Positions 34,473 through 42,475 of a DNA stretch of 42,475 bases are shown piece after piece. Within the stretch, counting starts at the first letter, position 1; each line of letters starts with the position of its first letter. The translations under genes and the position numbers were made by a program. The stretch covers positions 1 through 42,475 of the forward strand of contig JADHVR010000031.1 in the NCBI GenBank assembly GCA_016783885.1, in the 5' to 3' direction. The DNA is from Bacteroidales bacterium (GTDB lineage: Bacteria > Bacteroidota > Bacteroidia > Bacteroidales > JAADJA01). The notes under the pieces are model-generated. The model was given only the letters and a program-made list of their open reading frames with translations, did not search any database and had not been told where the DNA came from.

Positions 34473-34610
34473 GATATTATTGATAGACACTAATTTAACT
34501 TATAACAAATAACCTGTAACTATTAACACGTTTTTTCGACCAGGACCTATGCCCCATATTGGTCAGGTTTACTTCTTCACTGTGTACTGTTTACTGTGGA
34601 TTGTAGATTG

Positions 34611-35393
34611 CTACTTCTCCTCCTCCTCCTCTTGCTCTTCTTTTTTATCTTGTTCTTCTACTTCCTGCATCGGTTCTTCTTTCTCTGGCATCTTAAACTT
34701 TGAATCATCTATTTCTTCATCAAACGTAACTTCTTCTATATTAACCTGGCTTACAGTTTGCCCATTTGTTCTGTTCTCAACGCTGAATGGCATGATATAA
34801 CCATCTTTTTCTTTATAATTGCTGAAGTATGTATCAGATTCAACTTCGGAATCCCCGATTTTCATTTTTGTTGTTGTTTTTAACAACACAAAATTATCTG
34901 CATCAATAAAATAATAATATATATTTCCGTCTTCATCCGTAAACTTCAGCTTATATACTTCCGTTCCTTCCATATCTTCTGTTCCTATCAATTCGGCTTC
35001 ATATCCCTTTTCTTTATAATTATAAATCATACCATCAAAATCAGATTGCCTTTCCAAAGTTTTTAATTGCCAGCCCGATAATTCAATAGGATCTGTGCTT
35101 CCTGTCCAGGGTGCATTATACCAACCTTTTTCGCCATCAAATACCTGTACCATCGTTGCTCCCTGAATATCCACCTCTAATCTTAAACTGTTAGGGCGTT
35201 TTTGCCAAACAGTGAAATCGGTTTCCATACCTTGTTGAATAGATTTGCCTTTGGCTACCATGGTCTCATGTTCGAGGTATTTTTCCTGACCTATGGTCTC
35301 GAAATAAGTATCGAGTACTTCCTGTAAATCTTGTGCTTGTATTAGAAGTACCGAAATAAATAATCCAAAAAGAAGTGCAATTGTTTTTTTCAT
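34611..35393 (-). CDS. LolA/DUF4292-like outer membrane lipoprotein-sorting protein
   Basis: A 260-residue protein with a signal peptide (1-20, ending LLIQAQ) and a half-barrel LolA-like domain. The pattern VWQKRPNSLRLEVDIQGATM, DGEKGWYNAP, YKLKFTDEDGNIYYYFIDAD and LLKTTTKMK fits the family of periplasmic proteins that bind lipoprotein or lipid tails. The C terminus is a low-complexity acidic tail (EEPMQEVEEQDKKEEQEEEE, from about 238), unusual for LolA and possibly a repeat-expanded linker. It is the first of the minus-strand genes after the atp operon divergence and has its own TAnnTTTG box at 35426-35433. Confidence 0.8.
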   Translation of the reverse strand: MKKTIALLFGLFISVLLIQAQDLQEVLDTYFETIGQEKYLEHETMVAKGKSIQQGMETDFTVWQKRPNSLRLEVDIQGATMVQVFDGEKGWYNAPWTGSTDPIELSGWQLKTLERQSDFDGMIYNYKEKGYEAELIGTEDMEGTEVYKLKFTDEDGNIYYYFIDADNFVLLKTTTKMKIGDSEVESDTYFSNYKEKDGYIMPFSVENRTNGQTVSQVNIEEVTFDEEIDDSKFKMPEKEEPMQEVEEQDKKEEQEEEEEK

Positions 35394-35425
35394 AATGTTG
35401 TAATTTTAATTTGTTAAATAAAAAG

Positions 35426-35433
35426 CAAACTTA
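35426..35433 (-). promoter_or_regulatory. Putative -7 box of LolA-like gene
   Basis: The minus strand reads TAAGTTTG, a perfect TAnnTTTG element, located 33 nt before the ATG at 35393. No -33 box was identified at normal spacing. Confidence 0.35.
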
Positions 35434-35620
35434 ATATAAAAAGTTAGCCATGACTGTTAATAATTATTAAAAATTTACGGAATTGTTGAATTAGGAGTAT
35501 GAATTGGATATTTGTCTGCTTGTAATAAAAAATGAACTAAAATGTTTCAATAAAATTATTTCAATAATTAAGTATTTATTTGTAAAATTGCACTCGTTTA
35601 TTTAAACCGGCAATAAGCAA

Positions 35621-36751
35621 ATGTACTTTTATATTAGTCGTTCAGGTACAATACAGCGAATAGCAATAATTCTGACAGTTATATTTATTTCCATACAAAT
35701 TTCCTTTGCGTCGGAAGAAGCAGAGCATACAAATAATCAGAAAGAAGGATTTAATGCCGGTGAGATGATTATTGAACACATAATCGATGCTCATGAATGG
35801 CATATTATGACGATAGGGCATACACATGTTTCCGTTCCTTTACCAATAATTCTTTATTACGATGGAAAGCTCGATATATTTATGTCAAGTAAATTTCATC
35901 ATGGGCATAAATCATATAAAGGCTATAAATTGGTGACTGAGGACATAAAAACGCAGAGTGAGGAAGAAAGAAAAGGAGATATCGTAAGAGTAATTCCGGG
36001 CACAATGGAAACCGACTATAACGCCGGTTTACCGTTAGATTTATCTATAACGAAAAATGTTGCAGCAATTTTTATTAGTTTGTTGCTGATTTGCATTATT
36101 TTTATTTCTGTCGGAAAGGCTTATACGAAAAGAAAAGGACAGGCTCCAAAAGGATTACAGTCTTTTATGGAACCTATAATTTTATTTATTCGCGATGAAG
36201 TTGCAAAAGCATCAATAGGTGAAAAGAGGTACGAGAAATTTCTTCCGTACTTGTTAACATTGTTCTTTTTTATTATCTTTAATAATCTGTTAGGCTTGGT
36301 GCCATTTTTCCCGGGTGGAGCAAATTTAACCGGTAATATTGCGGTAACAGGAGTAATGGCTTTATTCACTTTTTTAATTATAATTGTTAAAGGGAATAAG
36401 CAATACTGGATACATATTTTTAATACACCCGGAGTTCCCTGGTGGCTGAAAATCCCCGTTCCTTTAATGCCGGTTGTTGAGGTACTGGGTATGCTTACAA
36501 AGCCATTTGTACTGATGATTCGTCTCTTTGCAAACATTACAGCAGGGCATATCATCGTATTAGGATTTATGAGCCTGATATTTATTTTTGGAAATAGGAG
36601 TGTGGCTTTAGGATACGGGGTTTCAGTATTATCAGTAGGTTTTGGTATTTTTATAGGCTTGCTTGAATTGCTGGTTGCCTTTATCCAGGCTTATGTGTTT
36701 ACCTTGTTGTCAGCCCTGTATTTTGGAATGGCAACGGAAGAAAGTCATTAG
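35621..36751 (+). CDS. atpB: ATP synthase F0 subunit a
   Basis: This 376-residue subunit provides the proton half-channels. An N-terminal extension typical of Bacteroidota includes a signal-like helix (about 12-30, ending ISFAS) and a His-rich external region (EHIIDAHEWHIMTIGHTHVS and KFHHGHKSYK). The conserved membrane core follows. The essential Arg is R301 in MIRLFANITAGH, and LLELLVAFIQAYVFTLLSALYFG closes the protein. It leads the atpBEFHAG operon. The gap of 139 bp before atpE carries a 20-bp imperfect palindrome. Upstream of the gene I see only a one-mismatch TAAAATTG box at 35583-35590. Confidence 0.96.
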   Translation: MYFYISRSGTIQRIAIILTVIFISIQISFASEEAEHTNNQKEGFNAGEMIIEHIIDAHEWHIMTIGHTHVSVPLPIILYYDGKLDIFMSSKFHHGHKSYKGYKLVTEDIKTQSEEERKGDIVRVIPGTMETDYNAGLPLDLSITKNVAAIFISLLLICIIFISVGKAYTKRKGQAPKGLQSFMEPIILFIRDEVAKASIGEKRYEKFLPYLLTLFFFIIFNNLLGLVPFFPGGANLTGNIAVTGVMALFTFLIIIVKGNKQYWIHIFNTPGVPWWLKIPVPLMPVVEVLGMLTKPFVLMIRLFANITAGHIIVLGFMSLIFIFGNRSVALGYGVSVLSVGFGIFIGLLELLVAFIQAYVFTLLSALYFGMATEESH

Positions 36752-36755
36752 GGAG

Positions 36756-36775
36756 AGACGCACGGCCGTACGTCT
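36756..36775. repeat. Near-perfect palindrome between atpB and atpE
   Basis: AGACGCACGGCCGTACGTCT is self-complementary apart from one position pair (C/A). It begins 5 bp after the atpB stop. It could form a GC-rich hairpin protecting or processing the mRNA between the a and c subunit genes. No T-run follows, so it is not a standard terminator. Confidence 0.7.
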
Positions 36776-36881
36776 GTACATGGATTTAAAAGTATTAAGG
36801 AAAAGAAAAAAGTTATTAGATTAAAGAAAATACAAGAATTAGAAAATTAAGAATTAAAATTATTCATTACTCATTAAATAA

Positions 36882-37139
<258 letters not shown>

Positions 37140-37154
37140 TAACAGATGAACGAA

Positions 37155-37198
37155 ACCTTTATGTTTCAGCGGTTGGCTGAAACATAAAGGTGTTTTTT
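37155..37198 (+). terminator. Intrinsic terminator-like hairpin between atpE and atpF
   Basis: A perfect 16-bp stem, ACCTTTATGTTTCAGC (37155-37170) and GCTGAAACATAAAGGT (37176-37191), encloses a 5-nt loop GGTTG. It is followed by G and six T (37193-37198). In form this is a rho-independent terminator, though it lies inside the operon. Partial termination or 3'-end protection here would give more mRNA for atpB-atpE than for the following genes. That fits the high copy number of subunit c. Confidence 0.75.
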
Positions 37199-37248
37199 GG
37201 AGATATTTTATAAAACAAATAAAAATCTTCAATAAAATTGTACATCCA

Positions 37249-37298
37249 TCCGTACGGACGAATTTTTTTAAGTCATAAATCTAAAATCTAAAATTGAA
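37249..37298 (+). repeat. Palindrome plus repeated-word leader upstream of atpF
   Basis: TCCGTACGGAC (37249-37259) is followed by AAATCTAAAATCTAAA-type words up to the atpF start codon at 37302. The same palindrome core and leader words precede the DUF4340 gene on the other strand. Confidence 0.55.
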
Positions 37299-37301
37299 AT
37301 A

Positions 37302-37796
37302 ATGGAACTTGTACAACCGGGAATCGGCTTGGTAATATGGATGACTTTGGCTTTTGCAATCTTGCTTTGGATTCTTACAAAATTTGCATGGAAGCCTATT
37401 ATGAAAGGATTGAAAGAAAGAGAAGAATCCATTGATGAGGCTCTGCATGCTGCTGATAAAGCCCGTGAAGAAATGAAAGAGCTTAAGTTCAGTAACGAAC
37501 AATTGATGAAAGAGGCAAAGGAAGATAGAAATGCTATACTCAGGGAAGCAAGGAAAGTGAAAGAGTCAATCATAGAAGAAGCAAAACAGCAAGCGAGCAG
37601 CGAAGCTAAACGTATAGTCGAATCGGCAAAAGAAAATATACAATACGAGAAAATGTCTGCTATTACTGATTTGAAAAACCAGTTGGCAAGATTATCGATT
37701 GAAATTGCCGAAAAAATACTAAGAGAGGAATTATCAACTAAGGATAAACAAAAAGAGCTGGTTAAAAAGCTTATTAATGAGGTTAATTTTAATTAA
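37302..37796 (+). CDS. atpF: ATP synthase F0 subunit b
   Basis: The 164-residue peripheral-stalk subunit has one N-terminal membrane helix (GLVIWMTLAFAILLWILTKF, about 9-28) with the typical FAWKPI boundary. A long charged amphipathic helix (35-164) forms the dimeric stalk. A single copy is present, so the stalk would be a b2 homodimer. Its stop TAA shares one base with the atpH start (TAATG), implying coupled translation. The start follows a repeated-word A-rich leader. Confidence 0.95.
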   Translation: MELVQPGIGLVIWMTLAFAILLWILTKFAWKPIMKGLKEREESIDEALHAADKAREEMKELKFSNEQLMKEAKEDRNAILREARKVKESIIEEAKQQASSEAKRIVESAKENIQYEKMSAITDLKNQLARLSIEIAEKILREELSTKDKQKELVKKLINEVNFN

Positions 37797-38353
37797 TGAA
37801 AGAAAAAATAATTGCAAACAGATACGCAAAAGCATTATTCGATCTGGCGATTGAAAAGGACTTGCAAGAAAGGATAAACCATGATGCTCTGTTGATATAT
37901 GATGTATGCGTATCAAACAGAGAATTTATCCTCGTGCTTCGAAGCCCTGTTATTAAAGAGAAGAAGAAACTGGCAATTATTGATCAGATTTTCAGGAAAC
38001 ACTTGCATGAATTAACTCTGAGTTTTTTAAAGATCATTACCAGTCACAGGCGTGAAGGGCTAATCGAGGAAATAGCAAAGCAAATAATTGAAATTTACAA
38101 AAAATATAAAAATATTATTACAACAAAACTTACAACAGCAGTAAAACTTGACGATGATATCAGGAAAAGGATTATCGCTCTTCTTAAAGAACAAACCAAA
38201 GCTGAGATTGAATTGCACGAAGAAATAAATGAAGAGTTGATTGGAGGTTTTGTTCTTTCTTATGACGATAAACAGTACGATGCAAGCATTATAACGCAGT
38301 TACAGAAGTTACATCACGAGTTTGATGAAAATCTATTTATAAAAGGATACTAA
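37796..38353 (+). CDS. atpH: ATP synthase F1 subunit delta
   Basis: The 185-residue subunit links the stalk to the top of F1. It starts KIIANRYAKALFDLAIEKDL, and the family signature is in the C-terminal half (EEINEELIGGFVLSYDDKQYDASI). The length fits OSCP/delta proteins. It overlaps the atpF stop by one base and is followed by atpA after 25 bp. Confidence 0.95.
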   Translation: MKEKIIANRYAKALFDLAIEKDLQERINHDALLIYDVCVSNREFILVLRSPVIKEKKKLAIIDQIFRKHLHELTLSFLKIITSHRREGLIEEIAKQIIEIYKKYKNIITTKLTTAVKLDDDIRKRIIALLKEQTKAEIELHEEINEELIGGFVLSYDDKQYDASIITQLQKLHHEFDENLFIKGY

Positions 38354-38378
38354 TCGAAAAAAATAAAGATTTAATAAA

Positions 38379-39962
38379 ATGACAGAAATTAAACCCGCAG
38401 AGGTATCGGCTATCTTACGACAACAGCTATCCGGTTTTAAGGACACGGCAGAACTTGAAGAAATTGGAACGGTTTTACAGATAGGTGATGGTATTGCTCA
38501 TATTTATGGTTTGAACAATGTGGAATCCGGCGAATTGATCAAGTTTGAAAAAACCGGTTTAATGGGAATTGTACTTAATCTTGAAGAAGATAATGTTGGT
38601 GCGGTGCTTTTAGGAGAGGCAACCGATATTCTTGAAGGCGATAAGGTAAAACGTACCGGAAGGATAGCTTCAATAGAGGTAGGAGAACAAATGTTAGGCA
38701 GGGTTATTAATACACTTGGCGAACCTATCGATGGCAAGGGAGAAATAGGAGGTAAAAAAGTTGAGATGCCTCTTGAGAGAAAAGCTCCGGGTGTTATTTT
38801 CCGTCAGCCTGTAAATGAGCCGCTGCAAACCGGAATAAAGCCTATTGATGCCATGATACCTATCGGTAGAGGACAGCGTGAGTTGATTATTGGCGACAGG
38901 CAAACCGGAAAAACCGCTATTGCAATTGATACTATTATTAATCAAAAGGAAAATTACGAAAATGGTGAACCTGTTTATTGTATTTATGTTGCTATCGGAC
39001 AGAAAGGTTCTTCAGTAGCTAATATAGTTCAAATTCTTGAGGATAATGGTGCTATGCCTTATACTGTTGTTGTATCGGCAACGGCTTCCAATGCAGCAGC
39101 AATGCAGTTCTATGCTCCTTTTACAGGAGCTTCCATTGGAGAATATTTCAGGGACACAGGAAGACCATCCCTTGTAATTTATGATGACCTTTCAAAGCAG
39201 GCTGTTTCATACCGCGAGGTATCATTGCTGCTGCGTCGTCCACCGGGACGTGAAGCATATCCCGGAGATGTTTTCTATTTGCATTCAAGATTACTTGAGA
39301 GAGCCGCCAAGATCATCGAATCGGATGAAGTTGCCGCTAAAATGAATGATCTGCCTGAATCACTCAAACCTATGGTTAAAGGTGGCGGTTCGTTAACAGC
39401 TCTTCCTATAATCGAAACACAGGCAGGTGATGTCTCTGCCTATATCCCTACTAATGTAATCTCAATTACCGATGGTCAGATATTTTTAGAAACAAACCTG
39501 TTTAATGCAGGTGTTCGTCCTGCTATTAACGTAGGTATTTCGGTTTCGAGGGTAGGCGGTAATGCACAGATAAAGGCGATGAAGAAGGTGGCGGGAACAC
39601 TGAAACTCGACCAGGCTCAGTTCAGGGAGTTGGAAGCTTTTGCTAAATTCGGTTCTGACCTTGATGCTGCTACAATGGCTGTTCTTGAAAAAGGCAGGAG
39701 AAATGTTGAAATTCTGAAACAACCACAATATTCTCCTATGCCGGTTGAAAATCAAATTGCTATTATTTATTGCGGTACAAAAGGGTTGTTAATGAATGTT
39801 CCGGTAAATAGAATAAAGGAGTTTGAAGAGGATTATCTCCATCATCTTGAAATAAACCATCAGGACGTATTGGAGACCCTGAGAGAAGGTAAATTAACCG
39901 ATGAAGTATTGAAAACACTTGAAGATGTTGCTAAAGATCTGGCTAAAAAATATGAAAAATAA
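38379..39962 (+). CDS. atpA: ATP synthase F1 subunit alpha
   Basis: This 527-residue non-catalytic nucleotide-binding subunit has the P-loop GDRQTGKT (172-179), the F1 signature [14 protein letters not shown] with R391 reaching the catalytic site, and the normal three-domain layout. It is about 15 residues longer than the E. coli protein, mainly from an insert around 310-335 ([20 protein letters not shown]). This is a Bacteroidota trait. The catalytic beta subunit gene (atpD) is not in this operon. Confidence 0.97.
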   Translation: MTEIKPAEVSAILRQQLSGFKDTAELEEIGTVLQIGDGIAHIYGLNNVESGELIKFEKTGLMGIVLNLEEDNVGAVLLGEATDILEGDKVKRTGRIASIEVGEQMLGRVINTLGEPIDGKGEIGGKKVEMPLERKAPGVIFRQPVNEPLQTGIKPIDAMIPIGRGQRELIIGDRQTGKTAIAIDTIINQKENYENGEPVYCIYVAIGQKGSSVANIVQILEDNGAMPYTVVVSATASNAAAMQFYAPFTGASIGEYFRDTGRPSLVIYDDLSKQAVSYREVSLLLRRPPGREAYPGDVFYLHSRLLERAAKIIESDEVAAKMNDLPESLKPMVKGGGSLTALPIIETQAGDVSAYIPTNVISITDGQIFLETNLFNAGVRPAINVGISVSRVGGNAQIKAMKKVAGTLKLDQAQFRELEAFAKFGSDLDAATMAVLEKGRRNVEILKQPQYSPMPVENQIAIIYCGTKGLLMNVPVNRIKEFEEDYLHHLEINHQDVLETLREGKLTDEVLKTLEDVAKDLAKKYEK

Positions 39963-40009
39963 GTAATTAAAAATGCAAATTACAAAATTAAAAATCAAAA
40001 ATTACATAG

Positions 40010-40900
40010 ATGCTTAGTTTAAAAGAAGTCAGGACAAGGATTGCATCTGTAAAATCAACACAGCAGATCACCAGTGCGATGAAGATGGTGGCTGCTTCAA
40101 AGTTAAGGAAGGCTCAGAAAGCAATTTTACAAATGCGACCCTTTGCAGCCAGGTTGAAAGTAATTCTCCAGGATTTGACCGCAAGCTTAAATTTTGCTGA
40201 TGACAGCAGTGTTTTTACTGAGCAAAGAGAACCCAATAAAGTTTTGCTGATCCTTGTTTCATCAAACCGCGGGCTTTGCGGTGCATTTAATGCGAATGTG
40301 ATTAAAGCTGCCAACAACCTTATCGAAACAAAATACAACAACCAGTACCAGGACGGCAACCTTAGCCTGATAACCATCGGTAAAAAAGTATCGGAGTTTT
40401 ACGGAAATCGCAATTTTAATATTATTGAAGTTTATGATCATATTTTTGATAAACTGACTTTTGAAAGTGTATCTCTTATAGCTGAAAAGCTGATGAATTT
40501 TTTTGCAGAAAAAGAATATGACAGGATAGAAGTTGTTTATAATAAATTTAAGAATGCGGCAACACAAATATTATCAACCGAACAGTACTTACCTATTAAG
40601 CCTGTTGAAGAAGAAAAGAAATATGGAGAAGATATAAAGGTGGATTATATTTTTGAACCGAGCAAAGAGGAAGTAATACAAGATTTAATTCCGAAATCTT
40701 TAAAAATACAATTATACAATATCATGCTCGAGTCGTTTGCAGCCGAACATGGCGCCAGGATGACAGCTATGCACCTGGCTACCGACAACGCACAGGAATT
40801 AATCAAAAACCTGAATCTTACATACAACAAGGCACGTCAGGCAGCCATCACGAATGAAATCCTTGAAATCGTTAGCGGTGCGGAAGCGTTGAAAGGATAG
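40010..40900 (+). CDS. atpG: ATP synthase F1 subunit gamma
   Basis: The 296-residue central shaft has the N-terminal coiled-coil helix SLKEVRTRIASVKSTQQITS AMKMVAASKLRKAQ and the C-terminal helix with ESFAAEHGARMTAMHLATDN AQELI and ARQAAITNEILEIVSGAEAL. Both ends are intact. It is the last atp gene. No atpD or atpC follows, so the beta and epsilon genes must be elsewhere, as in many Bacteroidota. Its start follows an A-rich leader with repeated AAATTAAAAA words (39963-40009). Confidence 0.96.
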   Translation: MLSLKEVRTRIASVKSTQQITSAMKMVAASKLRKAQKAILQMRPFAARLKVILQDLTASLNFADDSSVFTEQREPNKVLLILVSSNRGLCGAFNANVIKAANNLIETKYNNQYQDGNLSLITIGKKVSEFYGNRNFNIIEVYDHIFDKLTFESVSLIAEKLMNFFAEKEYDRIEVVYNKFKNAATQILSTEQYLPIKPVEEEKKYGEDIKVDYIFEPSKEEVIQDLIPKSLKIQLYNIMLESFAAEHGARMTAMHLATDNAQELIKNLNLTYNKARQAAITNEILEIVSGAEALKG

Positions 40901-41003
40901 TTTATTAGATTCAGGATGCAAGACATAAGATAATAATATAGTATTTTTCTAAAGCATTGAAATTCCCCGAACAAACTTTCCTTTTTTAAAGCGATATTAT
41001 CAG

Positions 41004-41011
41004 TATATTTG
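41004..41011 (+). promoter_or_regulatory. Putative -7 box of the Ig-repeat protein gene
   Basis: TATATTTG matches the consensus perfectly and is identical to the boxes at 7638 and 16494. The start site would be near 41018, leaving about 65 nt before the proposed GTG. No TTTG is present at the usual -33 distance. Confidence 0.4.
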
Positions 41012-41082
41012 TCGGCATGTCCATTATTAGGTATGCAACTATATCAAGCAACTTTCTGTCTTAAGAAAATAAAATAATTAAC

Positions 41083-42475
41083 GTGCATCCAATTAAAACC
41101 AGATTATTTTTTCTTATTATCAATCTGATAATTGTAAGTAATATTTATTCACAATATCTCGCTAATCCTTCATTTGAGGGTATTCCTCAGCACGATTTTC
41201 CTCCTCCGCCATGGAATATCTGTAACTTGTACAGCACACCCGATACTCAACCTGAAAGTGTTTTTCTGCCTGCTTCTCATGGAAATACTTATCTTGGAAT
41301 GACAGTAAGAGGCCCTTATGCATGGGCGCCAAATACATGGGAAGATGTGCAGGCGCCATTTATAACTCATTTATCAATTGATTCATGTTACAAATTTGAA
41401 ATTGATCTGGCTTATGAGGATGATGTTCTCTATATGAGTATGCTGCCGGCTATTGTTAAGGTATATGGAACTGATGTTAATTGTGATAAAAAGGACCTGG
41501 TATGGGAATCGCTTCCAATAAATCATGAAGAATGGGTAACTTATGAGTTTACTGTTCATCCTGAAGAATTTGATTATGAATATTTAATACTCGAAGCGTA
41601 TTACTCCTCGCTACCCCAGTATGATGGGTATGTTTTATTAGACAACATTATTATTACTACTTATCCTGATATAGATTTAGGAGAGGATACTACTTTAACC
41701 CTTTGTGAAGGAGATAGCCTGGAATTAAATTCTGGATCAGGTTTTGCAGAGTACTTATGGCAGGATGGTTCAACCGATTCAACTCTTATTGTTACCACTA
41801 CCGGTGTATATTGGGTGCAGGTTACAACATCCGATGGCTGTACAGCCACTGATACTATTAATGTCATTATCGAAGAATATATTGAAATAGAAGTAGAAAC
41901 ATCTGGTGATGTTGTGATTTGTCAAGGACAGGAAGTTACAATCTGGATAACCATAGTCAATGGTCTTGCTCCATTTATATTTGAGTGGGAAGGATTACCT
42001 TTTACTAATGATACCATAACTGTCAGCCCTGATACAACAACTACTTATTTTGTAAACGTAACAGATACATGTGGTACATTAGTTACCGATTCGATTACGG
42101 TTACAGTAATTCCAATACCCGAATTTGATTTAGGAAACGACACATTAATATGCGAGGGTGACACACTGGTTTTAAATGTGGGTTCCGGATTTGTTTCTTA
42201 TCTGTGGCAGGACGGATCGACCGACTCAATATATATTGTTACCGAACCCGGCACATACTCGGTGCTGGTAACAGGACAGGGGGGCTGTTCGGCTGAGGAT
42301 GAAATTACTGTTGACTTCTCATTGGTCAATGTCAATTTAGGTCCCGACACAACCATCTGTATCGGGGATACTCTTATCATTGATGCCGGTTCGGGATATA
42401 GTTCCTATTTATGGCAGGATAATTCAACCGGACAGATTTATTTTGCTACCGAAACGGGTTATTATTGGGTTGAAG
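41083..42475 (+). CDS. Secreted protein with Ig/PKD-like repeats, truncated by window end
   Basis: The frame runs from 41083 through base 42475, so at least 464 residues are seen and the C terminus is missing. No ATG fits before the signal peptide, so I propose the GTG at 41083 (VHPIKTRLFFLIINLIIVSN, cleavage after IYSQ). An in-frame stop at 41062 bounds the start. Residues about 25-190 form a jelly-roll or MAM-like domain (LANPSFEGIPQHDF opening). Repeats of about 80-90 residues follow, with DLG(E/N)DT, LC/CEGD and YLWQDGSTDS motifs, the pattern of Bacteroidota surface proteins that usually end in T9SS or gliding-associated C-terminal domains. At least three such units and one diverged unit are visible. 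Confidence 0.85.
   Translation, partial: MHPIKTRLFFLIINLIIVSNIYSQYLANPSFEGIPQHDFPPPPWNICNLYSTPDTQPESVFLPASHGNTYLGMTVRGPYAWAPNTWEDVQAPFITHLSIDSCYKFEIDLAYEDDVLYMSMLPAIVKVYGTDVNCDKKDLVWESLPINHEEWVTYEFTVHPEEFDYEYLILEAYYSSLPQYDGYVLLDNIIITTYPDIDLGEDTTLTLCEGDSLELNSGSGFAEYLWQDGSTDSTLIVTTTGVYWVQVTTSDGCTATDTINVIIEEYIEIEVETSGDVVICQGQEVTIWITIVNGLAPFIFEWEGLPFTNDTITVSPDTTTTYFVNVTDTCGTLVTDSITVTVIPIPEFDLGNDTLICEGDTLVLNVGSGFVSYLWQDGSTDSIYIVTEPGTYSVLVTGQGGCSAEDEITVDFSLVNVNLGPDTTICIGDTLIIDAGSGYSSYLWQDNSTGQIYFATETGYYWVE

Overview
The window looks like a chromosome segment of a Bacteroidota bacterium (Bacteroidales- or Flavobacteriia-like, order not resolved). The signs are low GC, two proteins ending in type IX secretion (T9SS) type A sorting domains, a gldA/gldF/gldG-type ABC operon, an F-type ATP synthase operon in the order B-E-F-H-A-G without beta and epsilon genes, TPR-linked signalling proteins, a Bacteroidota GroES-like protein, and promoters of the form TTTG-N19/21-TAnnTTTG instead of sigma70 boxes. 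No tRNA, rRNA, CRISPR array, phage gene or transposase gene was seen.

Layout. 1-1088 (-): the 5' part of a secreted TPR-like protein and a LolD-like ATPase. 1313-2476 (+): an NtrC-type response regulator without a DNA-binding domain, converging with a (-) operon (7546-2473) of inositol monophosphatase family, DUF2061, NfeD/1510-N protease, macrodomain and TPR-adenylate cyclase. 7710-11808 (+): two tandem paralogous hybrid histidine kinases. 11819-13336 (-): an SLC13/DASS anion symporter. 13601-16173 (+): carbamate kinase, ornithine carbamoyltransferase and a GroES-like protein, with a 7/14-bp tandem repeat between the first two. 16174-16546: a gene-free spacer with REP-like palindromes and a strong promoter. 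16547-18952 (+): a large T9SS cargo protein of distinct base composition. 19004-20993: a divergent DUF6580 / MATE pair. 21053-26896 (-): sulfotransferase, DUF4340, GldG, GldF, a four-helix-bundle (S23/IVP) protein and GldA. 27091-27915 (-): SmpB and a small membrane protein. 28008-35393 (-): two large beta-propeller (BNR/sortilin-like) exported proteins separated by a hicBA toxin-antitoxin module, plus a LolA/DUF4292-like protein. 35621-40900 (+): atpBEFHAG. 41083-end (+): the start of a surface protein with Ig/PKD-like repeats.

How the genes fit together. Carbamate kinase and ornithine carbamoyltransferase can turn citrulline plus phosphate into ornithine, ammonia, CO2 and ATP, although no arginine deiminase gene is present here. 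The gld-type operon encodes a complete ABC-2 style complex. The T9SS cargo and Ig-repeat proteins point to an elaborate cell surface. Two kinases, an NtrC-like regulator and a cyclase form a signalling-rich left arm.

The most distinctive non-coding signals are: a perfect 16-bp stem plus T-run between atpE and atpF; palindrome and A-rich repeated-word leaders directly upstream of several start codons; 15-bp direct repeats bracketing hicBA; and a clear local promoter consensus. I found no convincing wholly new defence or biosynthetic system. The best novelty candidates are the composition-shifted T9SS protein with a possible transglutaminase-like core, the leader/palindrome architecture, the hybrid kinase that has lost its TPR sensor, and the solitary S23/IVP gene inside the gld operon.
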